A stretch of 41,610 nucleotides of DNA from Actinomycetes bacterium (GTDB taxonomy: Bacteria; Actinomycetota; Actinomycetes; Actinomycetales; Dermatophilaceae): positions 1 through 41,610 of the forward strand of contig JAKPEG010000155.1 of assembly GCA_029552065.1 (NCBI GenBank), given 5' to 3'. Positions 31,687 through 41,610 of this stretch are shown one piece after another. The position numbers and the translations under genes were made by a program. Within the stretch, counting starts at the first letter, position 1. Each line of letters begins with the position of its first letter. A model generated the notes under the pieces. That model ran no database searches. It saw only the letters and a program-made list of their open reading frames with translations, and was not told the origin of the DNA.

Positions 31687-33332
31687 GCAGCGTCCAGGTC
31701 AGCGCCCCCGGGCCCACGCAGGACGTCCGGCCGGTGCGCCGGGCCCTCGTCTCGGTCTTCGACAAGAGCGGCCTCGAGGACCTCGTCCGCGGCCTCCACG
31801 AGGCGGGCGTCGAGCTCGTCTCCACCGGCGGGTCGGCCGCGCTCATCGCGTCGCTCGGGCTGCCGGTGACGAGGGTCGAGGACCTCACCGGCTTCCCCGA
31901 ATGCCTCGAGGGCCGGGTCAAGACTCTGCACCCGCGGGTGCACGCCGGGCTGCTCGCCGACACCCGCAAGCCCGACCACCTCGCCCAGCTCGCCGAACTC
32001 GACGTCGCGCCGATCGAGCTCGCCGTCGTCAACCTCTATCCCTTCACCGCGACCGTCACCTCCGGCGCGAGCCCCGACGACTGCGTCGAGAACATCGACA
32101 TCGGCGGCCCCTCGATGGTCCGCGCGGCCGCCAAGAACCACCCGAGCGTCGCCGTGCTCACCAGCCCCATGCAGTATGCCGAGGCGCTGGCTGCCGTCCG
32201 GTCCGGCGGCTTCAGCTTCGCCCAGCGCCAGCGACTGGCGGCCGAGGCGTTCGCCCACACCGCGGCATACGACGTCGCGGTGGCCAGCTGGATGGGCAAT
32301 GCCTACGTCGACACCTCCGAGGGCACGGGCTTCCCGGCCTGGGTCGGCGCCACCTGGGACAAGGTCTCCGTGCTGCGCTACGGCGAGAACCCGCACCAGC
32401 GGGCAGCCCTCTACCGCAACGGATTCCAGCCGCAGCCGAGCCTCGCGCAGGGCGAGCTCCTGCACGGCAAGGAGATGTCCTACAACAACTTCGTCGACGC
32501 CGACGCCGCGGTGCGGGCGGCCGGCGACCAGGGCGACCGCCCGACCTGCGCGATCATCAAGCACGCCAACCCGTGCGGGATCGCTGTCGCGAGCGAAGCC
32601 GAGGGCATCGCGGCTGCCCACCGGGCGGCTCATGCGTGCGACCCGCTGTCGGCCTTCGGTGGGGTGATCGCGGTCAGCCGGCCGGTCACCGCCGAGCTGG
32701 CCGAGACCGTGAAGGACATCTTCACCGAGGTGGTCGTCGCGCCGGCCTTCGACGCCGATGCGCTCGAGATCCTCAGCCGCAAGAAGAACATCCGGCTCCT
32801 GCGGGTCGACGCCTCGGCCTTCACCTCCCGCCCCGGCGTCGAGACCCGCTCGATCGGCGGTGGGCTGCTCATGCAGACGACCGACCGGGTGGACGCGGTC
32901 GTGCGCGACGAGGCGGGCACGATCACCGGCGGCGACGACGCGGCATACTGGCGGCTGGTCGCGGGGGAGCCGGCCGACGCCGCGACCCTCGCCGACCTAG
33001 CCTTCGCCTGGCGCGCGGTGCGCGCCGTGAAGTCCAACGCCATCCTGCTCGCCCACGACGGGGCGTCGGTCGGCATCGGGATGGGTCAGGTCAACCGGGT
33101 CGACTCGTGTCGGCTGGCCGTCTCGCGCGCGGGAGCCGAGCGGGCCCGGGGCTCGGTCGCCGCGTCGGACGCCTTCTTCCCGTTCTCCGACGGGCCGGCG
33201 ATCCTCCTCGAGGCGGGCGTCCGGGCGATCGTCCACCCGGGCGGCTCGATGCGCGACCAGGAGACCATCGACGCGTGCGCCGCGGCCGGGGTGACGCTCT
33301 ACCTCACGGGCACGCGCCACTTCGCGCACTGA
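31683..33332 (+). CDS. purH: Bifunctional AICAR formyltransferase/IMP cyclohydrolase
   Basis: A 549-residue enzyme for the last two steps of IMP synthesis. The N-terminal MGS-like cyclohydrolase domain has [48 protein letters not shown] and [16 protein letters not shown]. The C-terminal AICAR transformylase domain has [14 protein letters not shown], the catalytic [12 protein letters not shown] and [29 protein letters not shown]. Length and motifs are complete. It is translationally coupled to purN and uses 10-formyl-THF, which folD just downstream helps supply. Confidence 0.97.
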   Translation: MSSVQVSAPGPTQDVRPVRRALVSVFDKSGLEDLVRGLHEAGVELVSTGGSAALIASLGLPVTRVEDLTGFPECLEGRVKTLHPRVHAGLLADTRKPDHLAQLAELDVAPIELAVVNLYPFTATVTSGASPDDCVENIDIGGPSMVRAAAKNHPSVAVLTSPMQYAEALAAVRSGGFSFAQRQRLAAEAFAHTAAYDVAVASWMGNAYVDTSEGTGFPAWVGATWDKVSVLRYGENPHQRAALYRNGFQPQPSLAQGELLHGKEMSYNNFVDADAAVRAAGDQGDRPTCAIIKHANPCGIAVASEAEGIAAAHRAAHACDPLSAFGGVIAVSRPVTAELAETVKDIFTEVVVAPAFDADALEILSRKKNIRLLRVDASAFTSRPGVETRSIGGGLLMQTTDRVDAVVRDEAGTITGGDDAAYWRLVAGEPADAATLADLAFAWRAVRAVKSNAILLAHDGASVGIGMGQVNRVDSCRLAVSRAGAERARGSVAASDAFFPFSDGPAILLEAGVRAIVHPGGSMRDQETIDACAAAGVTLYLTGTRHFAH

Positions 33333-33419
33333 GGTGGGCTCACTCGTACCTCACGTAGTCCGGCGTCGGGGTGAGGGTGCGGACCTGCCGCCACGCAGCA
33401 GAAGGCCACCGGGGATCGT

Positions 33420-33434
33420 GGGAGGATGACGGAC
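33420..33434 (+). promoter_or_regulatory. Start-deciding signals of folD
   Basis: GGGAGG (33420-33425) touches the ATG at 33426 but lies 9 nt from the GTG at 33435. A GAGGAT box ends 7 nt before the same GTG. Both readings favour GTG 33435 over the ATG. Confidence 0.4.
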
Positions 33435-34304
33435 GTGACGGCGCGGATCCTCGACGGCAAGGCCACTCTCGACACGGTGAAGGCCGAGCTGCGGGCCCGC
33501 GTGGCCGTGCTCGCCGAACGGGGCGTCGTCCCCGGCCTCGGCACGGTGCTCGTGGGTGAGGACCCCGGCAGCCGGTGGTACGTGAGCGCCAAGCACCGTG
33601 ACTGCGCCGAGATCGGCATCCGCAGCATGCGTCACGACCTGCCCGCGAGCGCGACCCAGGCGCAGGTCGAGGCGGTCATCGACGAGCTCAACGCCGATCC
33701 CGCGTGCACCGGCTTCCTCATCCAGCAGCCGACCGGTCTCGACGAGCTGGCCCTGCTTTCCCGGGTCGACCCGGACAAGGACGTCGACGGCCTGCACCCG
33801 ACCAATCTCGGCTGGCTCGTCCTCGGCAAGCCGGCGCCGCTCCCGTGCACGCCGATGGGCTGCCTCGAACTGCTGCGTCGGCACGGGATCGCCATCGCCG
33901 GAGCCAAGGTCGTCGTCGTCGGCCGAGGCCTCACCGTGGGCCGACCCCTCGGGCTCATCCTCACCCGCCGCAGCGAGAACGCCACCGTCACCCTCTGCCA
34001 CACCGGCACCCGCGACCTCGCCGCCGAGGTGCGCCAGGCGGACATCGTCGTGGCTGCCGCGGGCGTGCCCGACATCATCACGGCCGACATGGTCAAGCCC
34101 GGTGCGGCGGTCCTCGATGTCGGGGTGAGCCGGCGGGTCGACCCGGTCACCGGCGCGAGCGTGGTCGCGGGTGACGTGGCCCCCGAGGTCGCCGAGGTCG
34201 CCGGTTGGGTGAGCCCCAACCCGGGCGGGGTCGGTCCGATGACCCGCGCCCAGTTGCTCACCAACGTCGTGCTCGCCGCCGAGCGGGCCGCCGGGTTGGC
34301 CTGA
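33435..34304 (+). CDS. folD: Methylenetetrahydrofolate dehydrogenase/cyclohydrolase FolD
   Basis: A 289-residue bifunctional enzyme (292 if the ATG at 33426 is used) that interconverts 5,10-methylene-, methenyl- and 10-formyl-THF. The catalytic Lys lies in [34 protein letters not shown] and the Rossmann segment [19 protein letters not shown] are typical. The usual QLPLP motif is changed to IQQPTGLDE, keeping one Gln and Pro; this is worth noting but need not abolish activity. It follows purH by about 100 nt and precedes a DUF3017 gene, the order also known from mycobacteria (Rv3356c-Rv3355c). Confidence 0.94.
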   Translation: MTARILDGKATLDTVKAELRARVAVLAERGVVPGLGTVLVGEDPGSRWYVSAKHRDCAEIGIRSMRHDLPASATQAQVEAVIDELNADPACTGFLIQQPTGLDELALLSRVDPDKDVDGLHPTNLGWLVLGKPAPLPCTPMGCLELLRRHGIAIAGAKVVVVGRGLTVGRPLGLILTRRSENATVTLCHTGTRDLAAEVRQADIVVAAAGVPDIITADMVKPGAAVLDVGVSRRVDPVTGASVVAGDVAPEVAEVAGWVSPNPGGVGPMTRAQLLTNVVLAAERAAGLA

Positions 34305-34311
34305 GCCCGTC

Positions 34312-34665
34312 GTGGCCGCGCCCACTCCACCGGACCCGCCTGCCCCGGCCACGCCGGTCGCGCAGGTCGCGGCGGCGGCTGTGGCGCCGCCGACCCGGTG
34401 GCGACGGTTGCGCCGTTTGGGCCTCTGGTATGCCGTCGCGGCCGGTAGCGTGTTCGGGCTCGCGCTGAGCGCATGGAGCCCCCAGTCGGTGCGGGTCGGC
34501 GGCTACGTCGTGGCCGCCTCGCTCGCCCTCGGGGGCCTGCTGCGGGCGGTGCGTCCCCAACCTCGGGTCGGGGGGCTGGCCGTGCGCCGGCGGTGGATCG
34601 ACGTCTTCAGCTGGGTGGGCCTGGCCGTCGCGGTCGCCGTCGCCTTCACGCTCGTGCGGCTCTGA
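34312..34665 (+). CDS. DUF3017 membrane protein
   Basis: A 117-residue protein: a Pro/Ala-rich cytoplasmic N-terminus (residues 1-30), an RWRRLRRLG basic turn, then three hydrophobic segments (about 36-52, 62-80 and 98-116). This pattern and its place right after folD identify DUF3017, a small actinobacterial membrane family of unknown function. It starts with GTG 7 nt after the folD stop and is surely cotranscribed with it. A hairpin that includes its last codons probably ends the transcript before convergent mdh. Confidence 0.8.
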   Translation: MAAPTPPDPPAPATPVAQVAAAAVAPPTRWRRLRRLGLWYAVAAGSVFGLALSAWSPQSVRVGGYVVAASLALGGLLRAVRPQPRVGGLAVRRRWIDVFSWVGLAVAVAVAFTLVRL

Positions 34666-34690
34666 GCGGGCACCCGCCCGCGCAGAGCCG
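34657..34690. terminator. Hairpin between DUF3017 and mdh (convergent ends)
   Basis: CGGCTCTG (34657-34664) pairs with CAGAGCCG (34683-34690), with an inner GC-rich stem. It spans the DUF3017 stop codon and lies 18 nt from the mdh stop, so it may serve both directions. Confidence 0.55.
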
Positions 34691-34707
34691 CACGTCGACC
34701 ACTCGGC

Positions 34708-35688
34708 TCAGATGAGGCCGAGTTCCTTCACCTGGTCGCGCTCGGACTGCAGCCGGGCCACCGAGGCGAGGATGCGCTCGCGGGAGAAGTCGGACAGCTC
34801 GATGCCCTCGACGATCTCGTAGGCGCCGTCGCGGCATACGCACGGGAAGGACGACACGACGCCCTCGGGGATGCCGTAGGAGCCGTCGGTAGGCACCGAC
34901 ATCGACACCCAGTCGCTCGTGCCGAGCACCCAGTCGCGCATGTGGTCGATGGTCGCGTTGGCCGCCGAGGCCGCCGAGGACAGCCCGCGGGCCTTGATGA
35001 TCGCCCCGCCGCGGGTGGCGACGGTCGGGATATAGCTGCCGGTGATCCACTCGGCGTCGACGAGATCGGCGGCCGTCCGACCGTCGACCTTGGTGTTGTA
35101 GAGATCGGGGTACATCGAGTCGTCGTGGTTGCCCCAGATCGCCAGCTGGGTGATCGAGGAGACGCCGACGCCGAGCTTGGCGGCCAGCTGGGCCTTCGCG
35201 CGGTTGTGGTCGAGGCGGGTGAGCGCGTTGAAGCGCTCGCGCGGGATGTCGGGGGCGTTGCTCATCGCGATGAGGGCGTTGGTGTTGGCCGGGTTGCCTG
35301 TGACGAGGATCTTCACGTCGTCGGCGGCGACCTTGTTGAGGGCCGCGCCCTGGCCGGTGAAGATCTTGCCGTTGGCGGCGAGCAGGTCGGCCCGGTCCAT
35401 GCCCTCCTTGCGCGGCATGGCGCCGACGAGCATCGCGAGGTTGGTGCCGGCGAAGACGACCTCGGGGTCGTCGCCGATCTCGACGCCGGCGAGGGTGGGG
35501 AAGGCGCAGTCCTCGAGCTCCATGACGACGCCCTCGAGTGCCTTGAGAGCGGGCGTGATCTCGAGCAGTCGCAGCTGCACGGGGGTGTCGGGGCCGAGCA
35601 GGGCACCGCTGGCGATGCGGAACAGCAGGCTGTAGCCGATCTGGCCGGCGGCGCCGGTGACGGCCACCTTCACGGGGGCGGTGCTCAC
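34708..35688 (-). CDS. mdh: Malate dehydrogenase
   Basis: A 326-residue NAD-dependent malate dehydrogenase of the cytosolic-MDH-like group common in actinobacteria. The NAD site is [21 protein letters not shown]. The substrate arginines lie in [14 protein letters not shown], and [15 protein letters not shown] and the catalytic His in [13 protein letters not shown] are present. It reduces oxaloacetate or oxidises malate in the TCA cycle, complementing sucCD and icd in this window. The start is GTG 35688 with GGGAG seven nt upstream. TAGCGT at 35730-35735 is a likely -10 box. Confidence 0.96.
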   Translation of the reverse strand: MSTAPVKVAVTGAAGQIGYSLLFRIASGALLGPDTPVQLRLLEITPALKALEGVVMELEDCAFPTLAGVEIGDDPEVVFAGTNLAMLVGAMPRKEGMDRADLLAANGKIFTGQGAALNKVAADDVKILVTGNPANTNALIAMSNAPDIPRERFNALTRLDHNRAKAQLAAKLGVGVSSITQLAIWGNHDDSMYPDLYNTKVDGRTAADLVDAEWITGSYIPTVATRGGAIIKARGLSSAASAANATIDHMRDWVLGTSDWVSMSVPTDGSYGIPEGVVSSFPCVCRDGAYEIVEGIELSDFSRERILASVARLQSERDQVKELGLI

Positions 35689-35729
35689 GGGAGTCTCCCT
35701 CTCACGACGGCGGGGTTGGGGTCGCTCCG

Positions 35730-35735
35730 ACGCTA
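35730..35735 (-). promoter_or_regulatory. Probable mdh -10 box
   Basis: TAGCGT on the minus strand, about 42 nt before the GTG at 35688. No clear -35 was seen. Confidence 0.35.
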
Positions 35736-35830
35736 CCAGCAGCCCCGTGGGCCGCTGTCGGCCGCCGAGGGCGCAGCGGGTATGCCGTGCCTCACGCCGT
35801 CGCGTGCCTTCGGCGCGGGTGATCGCCTGC

Positions 35831-36238
35831 TCAGGCCCAGAGCGCCTGCCAGGCCATCCGGGCCAACCCGCCGAGGAGCGAGGCCCAGACCAGACTCGTC
35901 ATGCTGCCGATGAGGAATCGCTCGGCCGCCCCCTCGGTCTGGCCCTGCAGGTCGGCGAACCGGCCCAGGCCCTTGAGGGCGACCACTCCGATCATCGCCT
36001 CGGGCCAGCCGGAGAGGATGCCGAAGAAGACGGCGGTGCGCTCGAGCAGGCCGATGACCTGCCCGCCGCGCAGGACGAGCTCGGCGCGCTCGATCCCACT
36101 CACCGACTGTCCCGGCGCACGCCCCGAGCGGCGTTCGACGTGACGCAACACCCACACGGTGAGCGGGCTGCCGAGGAAGACGGCGAAGAGCCCGCTCACG
36201 ACCACGGCGGCCGTGAGCAGGATGTGGGGGATCGTCAC
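35831..36238 (-). CDS. Small membrane protein, DUF3307-like C-terminal part, partner of SatD
   Basis: A 135-residue protein with an N-terminal hydrophobic segment (about 6-30) and two more (about 68-88 and 108-130). The stretch [40 protein letters not shown]...[19 protein letters not shown] resembles the C-terminal part of DUF3307 membrane proteins, which often accompany SatD genes. The N-terminal half of DUF3307 appears to be missing. Its GTG start overlaps the satD stop (GTGA), so the two are made together. Function is unknown. Confidence 0.65.
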   Translation of the reverse strand: MTIPHILLTAAVVVSGLFAVFLGSPLTVWVLRHVERRSGRAPGQSVSGIERAELVLRGGQVIGLLERTAVFFGILSGWPEAMIGVVALKGLGRFADLQGQTEGAAERFLIGSMTSLVWASLLGGLARMAWQALWA

Positions 36239-36870
36239 GGGTCGATCATGCCGTCGGCGAGCGACAGGTGGTGGCAGGCCAGCTCCTCGCCGCGCTGCTG
36301 TTCCTGCCATCCGGCCCGGCGCACGCGTTGGCTCACCGCCGACGGGCTGATCGACAGCCGCTGCGCGACCTCGCGTTGGGTGAGACCTTCGCTCAGCAGG
36401 TCGGTGACCTCCCAGCCCTCGGCCGTCCGGGACCGGAGTAGCCGCACCTGGAGGATGAGGGCCGCCTCGGCCAACCAGGTATGCCGGGTGCGCACCTCGC
36501 GGATCGCCCGCGGCATACCGGGGTCGACCCGCAGGCGCACTGCGAGCTGGGCCGGGACCGGGTGTGCCGCGCCCACGGCCTCGCGCGCCGCGACGAAGGC
36601 GAGCCCGCGTCCGGCCCGCGGCGAGTCGGGCAGAGGCAACTCGACCGGGCCGATGCCGATGCCGATCCGCCAGTGCCCGTCGCGCACGAGCGAGGTGACG
36701 ACGTCGAGGACCCCCTCGGGTTTGTCGCTCACACCCTGGATCTCGTCGCCCGCGGTCCGCTCGAAGCCGCGGGTGGTCGGCGGCCGCAGGGCAGAGAGCG
36801 CGCGCAGGGTCTGGGGAACCCGGTCCGCGTCGGTGCGACTGGCGACCTGGTCGGCGGTGACGACGTACAT
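36235..36870 (-). CDS. SatD-family protein with C-terminal helix-turn-helix
   Basis: A 211-residue protein. The N-terminal part follows the SatD pattern: MYVVTADQVASRTD, a central FERTAGDEIQGV and GHWRIGIGIGPVELPLPDSPRAGRGLAFVAAREAV. C-terminal residues about 165-195 form a clear HTH (LLSEGLTQREVAQRLSISPSAVSQRVRRAGW), so DNA binding is likely. satD was named from an acid-sensitive Streptococcus mutans mutant; the molecular function is not established. The AGDE motif recalls palm/cyclase-type active sites, but that is speculation. An AAGGAGAG ribosome-binding site precedes the ATG. The promoter carries flanking GGTGAAG inverted repeats that this protein might bind. Confidence 0.75.
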   Translation of the reverse strand: MYVVTADQVASRTDADRVPQTLRALSALRPPTTRGFERTAGDEIQGVSDKPEGVLDVVTSLVRDGHWRIGIGIGPVELPLPDSPRAGRGLAFVAAREAVGAAHPVPAQLAVRLRVDPGMPRAIREVRTRHTWLAEAALILQVRLLRSRTAEGWEVTDLLSEGLTQREVAQRLSISPSAVSQRVRRAGWQEQQRGEELACHHLSLADGMIDP

Positions 36871-36878
36871 CTTCTCTC

Positions 36879-36926
36879 CTTCACCGGATCAAATGAAGTA
36901 TAGAACCTGCATTCGTCCTGGTGAAG
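36879..36926 (-). promoter_or_regulatory. satD promoter with flanking inverted repeats
   Basis: On the minus strand TTCACC (36920-36925), 17-nt spacer, TATACT (36897-36902) is a good sigma-70-type promoter. CTTCACC (36879-36885) and GGTGAAG (36920-36926) on the plus strand form a 7-bp inverted repeat that brackets it. One arm covers the -35 and the other the start of the leader, as expected for repression or autoregulation. Confidence 0.55.
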
Positions 36927-36972
36927 TGTGAAAGCTGGAATCCTGCGAACGGGGCCCTGGCGACGCGACCCG

Positions 36973-37776
36973 TCAGTCGGAGACCTCGGCCTCGACCGCC
37001 GGTTCGGCCAGGCTGCCCGAGACCTCCTCGTTGCTCGCGTCGATGCCGGTGATCGCCTCGTAGCTCCACCCGGCGATGAGCGCACCGACGATGGGTGCCA
37101 CCCAGAACAGCCACAGCTGGCCCGGCGCCCCGTCGCCATTGAAGAAGGCGACGGCGGTCGATCGGGCCGGGTTGACCGAGGTATTGCTGATCGGGATGGA
37201 GATGAGGTGGATGAGGGTGAGGGTGAGGCCGATGGCGAGCGGCGCGAAGCCCTGGGGTGCGTGCCGGGTGGTCACCCCGAGGATGACGAAGAGGAAGAAG
37301 GCGGTGAGCAGGACCTCGGCGAGGAAGACCGCCCACATCGAATAGCCGCCGGGAGAGTGGTCGCCGTAGCCGTTGGCCGCCATGTTGCCCACCGCGCTGC
37401 CCGGACCCTTGGCCGACTTGTAGAGGCCCCACAGGCAGGCGCCCGCGAGCAGGCCGCCGACGACCTGGGCGACGAGGTAGGCGAACAGGTCGCGCACGTT
37501 GTCGAACCGCCGCGCGGCCCACAGGCCGATGGTCACGGCCGGGTTGAAGTGTCCGCCGGAGACGTGCCCGACGGCGTAGGCCATCGTCACGACGGACAGC
37601 CCGAAGGCGAGGGCGACGCCGAGGAAGCCGATGCCGAGCTCGGTGCCCTGGGCGTCGGCCAGACCGGCCGGTGCGAAGAACTTCGAGGCGAAGATGGCGC
37701 TGCCACAACCGCCGAAGACCAACCAGAAGGTGCCGAGCAGTTCGGCGCCGAGGCGCTTGCTGAGGGCGGGCTGCAT
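36973..37776 (-). CDS. aqpZ: Aquaporin Z-type water channel
   Basis: A 267-residue major intrinsic protein with six membrane helices. Both NPA boxes are present: GGHFNPAVT in the first half-helix and SVNPARST in the second, the latter followed by the selectivity-filter Arg. Helix 1 [21 protein letters not shown] is typical of AqpZ, and the Arg and aromatic residues favour water over glycerol. The C-terminal tail is acidic ([18 protein letters not shown]). ATG 37776 has AAGGAGAG about 8 nt upstream. It is a single gene divergent from icd and downstream of satD in opposite sense of flow (all minus strand). Confidence 0.95.
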   Translation of the reverse strand: MQPALSKRLGAELLGTFWLVFGGCGSAIFASKFFAPAGLADAQGTELGIGFLGVALAFGLSVVTMAYAVGHVSGGHFNPAVTIGLWAARRFDNVRDLFAYLVAQVVGGLLAGACLWGLYKSAKGPGSAVGNMAANGYGDHSPGGYSMWAVFLAEVLLTAFFLFVILGVTTRHAPQGFAPLAIGLTLTLIHLISIPISNTSVNPARSTAVAFFNGDGAPGQLWLFWVAPIVGALIAGWSYEAITGIDASNEEVSGSLAEPAVEAEVSD

Positions 37777-37792
37777 GTGTGGCTCTCCTTGA

Positions 37793-40228
<2,436 letters not shown>

Positions 40229-40252
40229 CCCTCCCGCGCACTGCTCCCCCCG

Positions 40253-40316
40253 GCTCCCTGCCGGGCCTGCTCCCCGCCGGGCCCGCTCCCTGCCGGGCCT
40301 GCTTCCTGCCGGGAGT
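40253..40316 (+). repeat. Four tandem 16-bp repeats
   Basis: Unit GCTCCCTGCCGGGCCT at 40253-40268, 40269-40284, 40285-40300 and 40301-40316. Copies 1 and 3 are identical, copy 2 has two changes, and copy 4 is the most diverged and merges with the 38-bp inverted repeat. Confidence 0.9.
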
Positions 40317-40349
40317 AACCGCTTGACTGTGCACCTTTCCCGTGACGTG
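40312..40349 (+). repeat. Left arm of a perfect 38-bp inverted repeat
   Basis: It begins GGAGTAACCGCTTGACTGTG and ends in the stem CCTTTCCCGTGAC plus GTG. All 38 bases are matched in inverted orientation at 41526-41563. Confidence 0.93.
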
Positions 40350-40370
40350 AGGCCCAAGTCACGGGAAAGG
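40334..40370. terminator. Left hairpin of the cassette
   Basis: A perfect 13-bp stem CCTTTCCCGTGAC (40334-40346) with GTCACGGGAAAGG (40358-40370) and an 11-nt loop. It lies about 105 nt after the icd stop, so it could terminate icd, but its other arm belongs to the cassette repeat. Confidence 0.6.
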
Positions 40371-40483
40371 CGTTCACGTGTGCGATTTTCCGCGGAGCCA
40401 CGCAGACCCGTTGTGAGCGTCGTGCCGGAGCAGGCCGCAGGGCGGCCTGTGGATGACGGCCGAGGGGCGGACGGCGGACGTGG

Positions 40484-40489
40484 CACGCT
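40484..40489 (+). promoter_or_regulatory. Leaderless-type -10 box for the cassette gene
   Basis: CACGCT, 6-nt gap, ATG at 40496. It is weaker than the other boxes because the first base is C. Confidence 0.35.
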
Positions 40490-40495
40490 GCCGTC

Positions 40496-41434
40496 ATGGC
40501 CGATCTGCCCCCGCCGCCACCCGTGGATCTTGGGCATCCGTTCACCCGCCGGGCCGGGCTGCACGCGGGGCTCACCGATGCACAACTGCAGGGCGAGCGC
40601 TTCCGGCGCCTCTTCCAGGGCGTCTACGTGCCGGCGCACGTGCCCATGACGCCGGCCCGGTGGGTCGAGGCCGCCCGACTCGTCGCACCGTCCGACGCCT
40701 TCGCTTCGCACCGCTCCGCCGCTCGACTGCTCGGTGGGCTCGTTCCGGACAGCGCGACCGTCGACCTCGGCACTGCTTCGGGCCGCCAGTCGCGGGTCCG
40801 TGGGCTGCATCTCCATCGGTATGCCGCGCCGCCACGCCTCGTGCGGGTCGAGGGTCAACCGTGCACGCCGCCGACCAGGACCTTCGTCGAGCTGGCCGGC
40901 GAACTCGACCTGGTCGACCTGGTCGTCCTCGGCGACTCGTTGGTCCGTCGGGGACTCGTGGGCCCTGACGCCCTCCGGGCCAGTGCCGCGCGTCCGCAGC
41001 GGTGGGGTCAGCGGGCGGCCGCTGCGGCGGCATACGTCCGGGTGGGTGTCGACTCCGCCCCAGAGAGCCGGCTGCGCCTGCTCCTGGTGTTGGCCGGACT
41101 GCCGGAGCCGACGGTCGCCCTCGAGGTCCGTGATCGGCGCGGGCGGATGCGGCGGCTGGATCTTGCGTGGCACGCGGTGCGGGTGGCCGCCGAATACGAC
41201 GGGCGCCATCACATCGAGCGTCGGCAACAGTGGCAGGACGACCTCGCGCGCCGGGAGGATCTCGAGCTCGAGGGGTGGCGCTTCGTCGTCGTCACCGGGC
41301 CCGACCTCTATCGGACCCCGGGCCAGACCCTCGAGCGCGCCGCGGCGGTCCTCGCCCGGGCGGGGCTCGTGGTTCCGCGGATCCGGCCGGGATGGCAGGT
41401 CCACTTCCCCGAACGCGGCTCCTATCTCGCCTGA
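40496..41434 (+). CDS. AbiEi-like N-terminus plus DUF559/Vsr-type endonuclease-fold protein
   Basis: A 312-residue protein. The N-terminal half (HPFTRRAGLHAGLTDAQLQGERFRRLFQGVYVPA and the following SHRSAARLLGGLVPD) follows the winged-helix-like AbiEi antitoxin-type pattern. The C-terminal half has a PD-(D/E)xK nuclease layout: SAPESRLRLLLVLAGLPEP (Glu), GRMRRLDLAWHAVRVAAEYDGRHH (Asp then Glu/Asp), then RREDLELEGWRFVVVTGPDLY. The arrangement is typical of very short patch repair-like DUF559 proteins, which occur in many divergent copies in Micrococcales genomes. No toxin partner gene is adjacent. Function is unknown; a nuclease acting in DNA repair, defence or its own mobility is possible. It is the only gene within a 38-bp inverted repeat pair. 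Confidence 0.8.
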   Translation: MADLPPPPPVDLGHPFTRRAGLHAGLTDAQLQGERFRRLFQGVYVPAHVPMTPARWVEAARLVAPSDAFASHRSAARLLGGLVPDSATVDLGTASGRQSRVRGLHLHRYAAPPRLVRVEGQPCTPPTRTFVELAGELDLVDLVVLGDSLVRRGLVGPDALRASAARPQRWGQRAAAAAAYVRVGVDSAPESRLRLLLVLAGLPEPTVALEVRDRRGRMRRLDLAWHAVRVAAEYDGRHHIERRQQWQDDLARREDLELEGWRFVVVTGPDLYRTPGQTLERAAAVLARAGLVVPRIRPGWQVHFPERGSYLA

Positions 41435-41506
41435 GACCGCGGTGGTCGCTTGACCGGCCTCGTCACGTCCGACGGGGCGCTCGCAAACCTGCACACCTGA
41501 GGGCCG

Positions 41507-41539
41507 TTTCCCGTGACATTCCACCCACGTCACGGGAAA
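41507..41539. terminator. Right hairpin of the cassette
   Basis: An 11-bp perfect stem TTTCCCGTGAC (41507-41517) with GTCACGGGAAA (41529-41539) and an 11-nt loop. It lies about 73 nt after the nuclease-like gene and probably ends its transcript. The loop sequence is unlike that of the left hairpin. Confidence 0.65.
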
Positions 41540-41563
41540 GGTGCACAGTCAAGCGGTTACTCC
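41526..41563 (-). repeat. Right arm of the 38-bp inverted repeat
   Basis: It is the exact reverse complement of 40312-40349, ending AAGCGGTTACTCC at 41563. Confidence 0.93.
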
Positions 41564-41610
41564 AGGGGAAGGAGGGGGCGGGGAAGGAGCTCCAGGGGAA
41601 AGGAGGGGGG
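41560..41610 (+). repeat. Purine-rich tandem repeats beyond the right arm
   Basis: CTCCAGGGGAA followed by AGGAGGGGG-like runs occurs at 41560 and again at 41590, a period of 30 bp, and continues past the window end. It mirrors the pyrimidine-rich 16-bp repeats outside the left arm. Confidence 0.6.

Larger units (their letters stand above)
40312..41563. mobile_element. Candidate inverted-repeat-bounded gene cassette (1252 bp)
   Basis: A single gene (40496-41434) is enclosed by 38-bp perfect inverted repeats, each continuing inwards into a hairpin whose stem is conserved but whose loop differs. Short tandem repeats lie outside both ends. There is no transposase of a known kind and no obvious target-site duplication. 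It could be a mobilisable or homing-like cassette moved by its own nuclease-family product, or an insulated transcription unit bounded by terminator hairpins. Confidence 0.45.

Noticed and set aside
40253-41610. Known insertion sequence or toxin-antitoxin operon at the right end
   Set aside because: No transposase, no second (AbiEii-like) toxin gene and no clear target-site duplication; the inverted repeats do not match an IS family I recognise.

Overview
The window is very GC-rich, densely packed DNA from an actinobacterium. It most resembles Micrococcales of the Intrasporangiaceae/Dermatophilaceae type. The grounds are base composition, many start codons placed 6-8 nt after a TANNNT-like -10 box (leaderless mRNAs), a monomeric NADP-isocitrate dehydrogenase, resB/ccsB cytochrome c maturation, and the order pcrA - M23 peptidase - sucC - sucD - DUF6350 - purN - purH, which matches the mycobacterial uvrD1...purH neighbourhood as I remember it. 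The organism assignment is inference.

Layout. (1) 1-6749, all on the minus strand: the 5' part of a large DUF4011-type helicase, preceded by an operon read fccA - fccB - ccdA - resB - ccsB - thioredoxin-like protein. This looks like a flavocytochrome c sulfide dehydrogenase with its own System II cytochrome c maturation set. (2) 7000-9183: a small membrane protein and an MDR quinone oxidoreductase/crotonase pair. (3) 9253-14968: pcrA helicase carrying an in-frame repeat insertion, then a cell-wall group on the minus strand (M23 peptidase, FemABX transferase, alanine-racemase-like protein). (4) 15221-20787: a stand-alone B12-binding protein, a gene-free stretch with a large hairpin, a DUF3048 lipoprotein, sucCD and a DUF6350 membrane protein. 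(5) 20839-30965: an accessory sugar/glycolipid block with two DegT aminotransferases, GT4 glycosyltransferase, SDR epimerase, two left-handed beta-helix acyltransferases (one LpxA-like), Gfo/Idh oxidoreductase, a UPF0104 membrane protein, a GalT-like protein and LhgO. It lies between the DUF6350 gene and purN. (6) 31051-35688: purN, purH, folD, DUF3017 and convergent mdh. (7) 35831-40228: a SatD-type/membrane protein pair, aquaporin and icd. (8) 40253-41610: a DUF559/AbiEi-like nuclease-family gene enclosed by perfect 38-bp inverted repeats with hairpins and outer tandem repeats.

The strongest candidates for something new are: the inverted-repeat-bounded nuclease-like gene at the right end; a GnnA/GnnB/LpxA-like set in a presumably lipid A-less Gram-positive; a palindromic repeat inserted in frame in pcrA; and a roughly tenfold excess of the 7-mer GGCATAC/GTATGCC over the whole window, which seems to dictate codon choice. 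I saw no rRNA, tRNA, CRISPR array, prophage or transposase gene.
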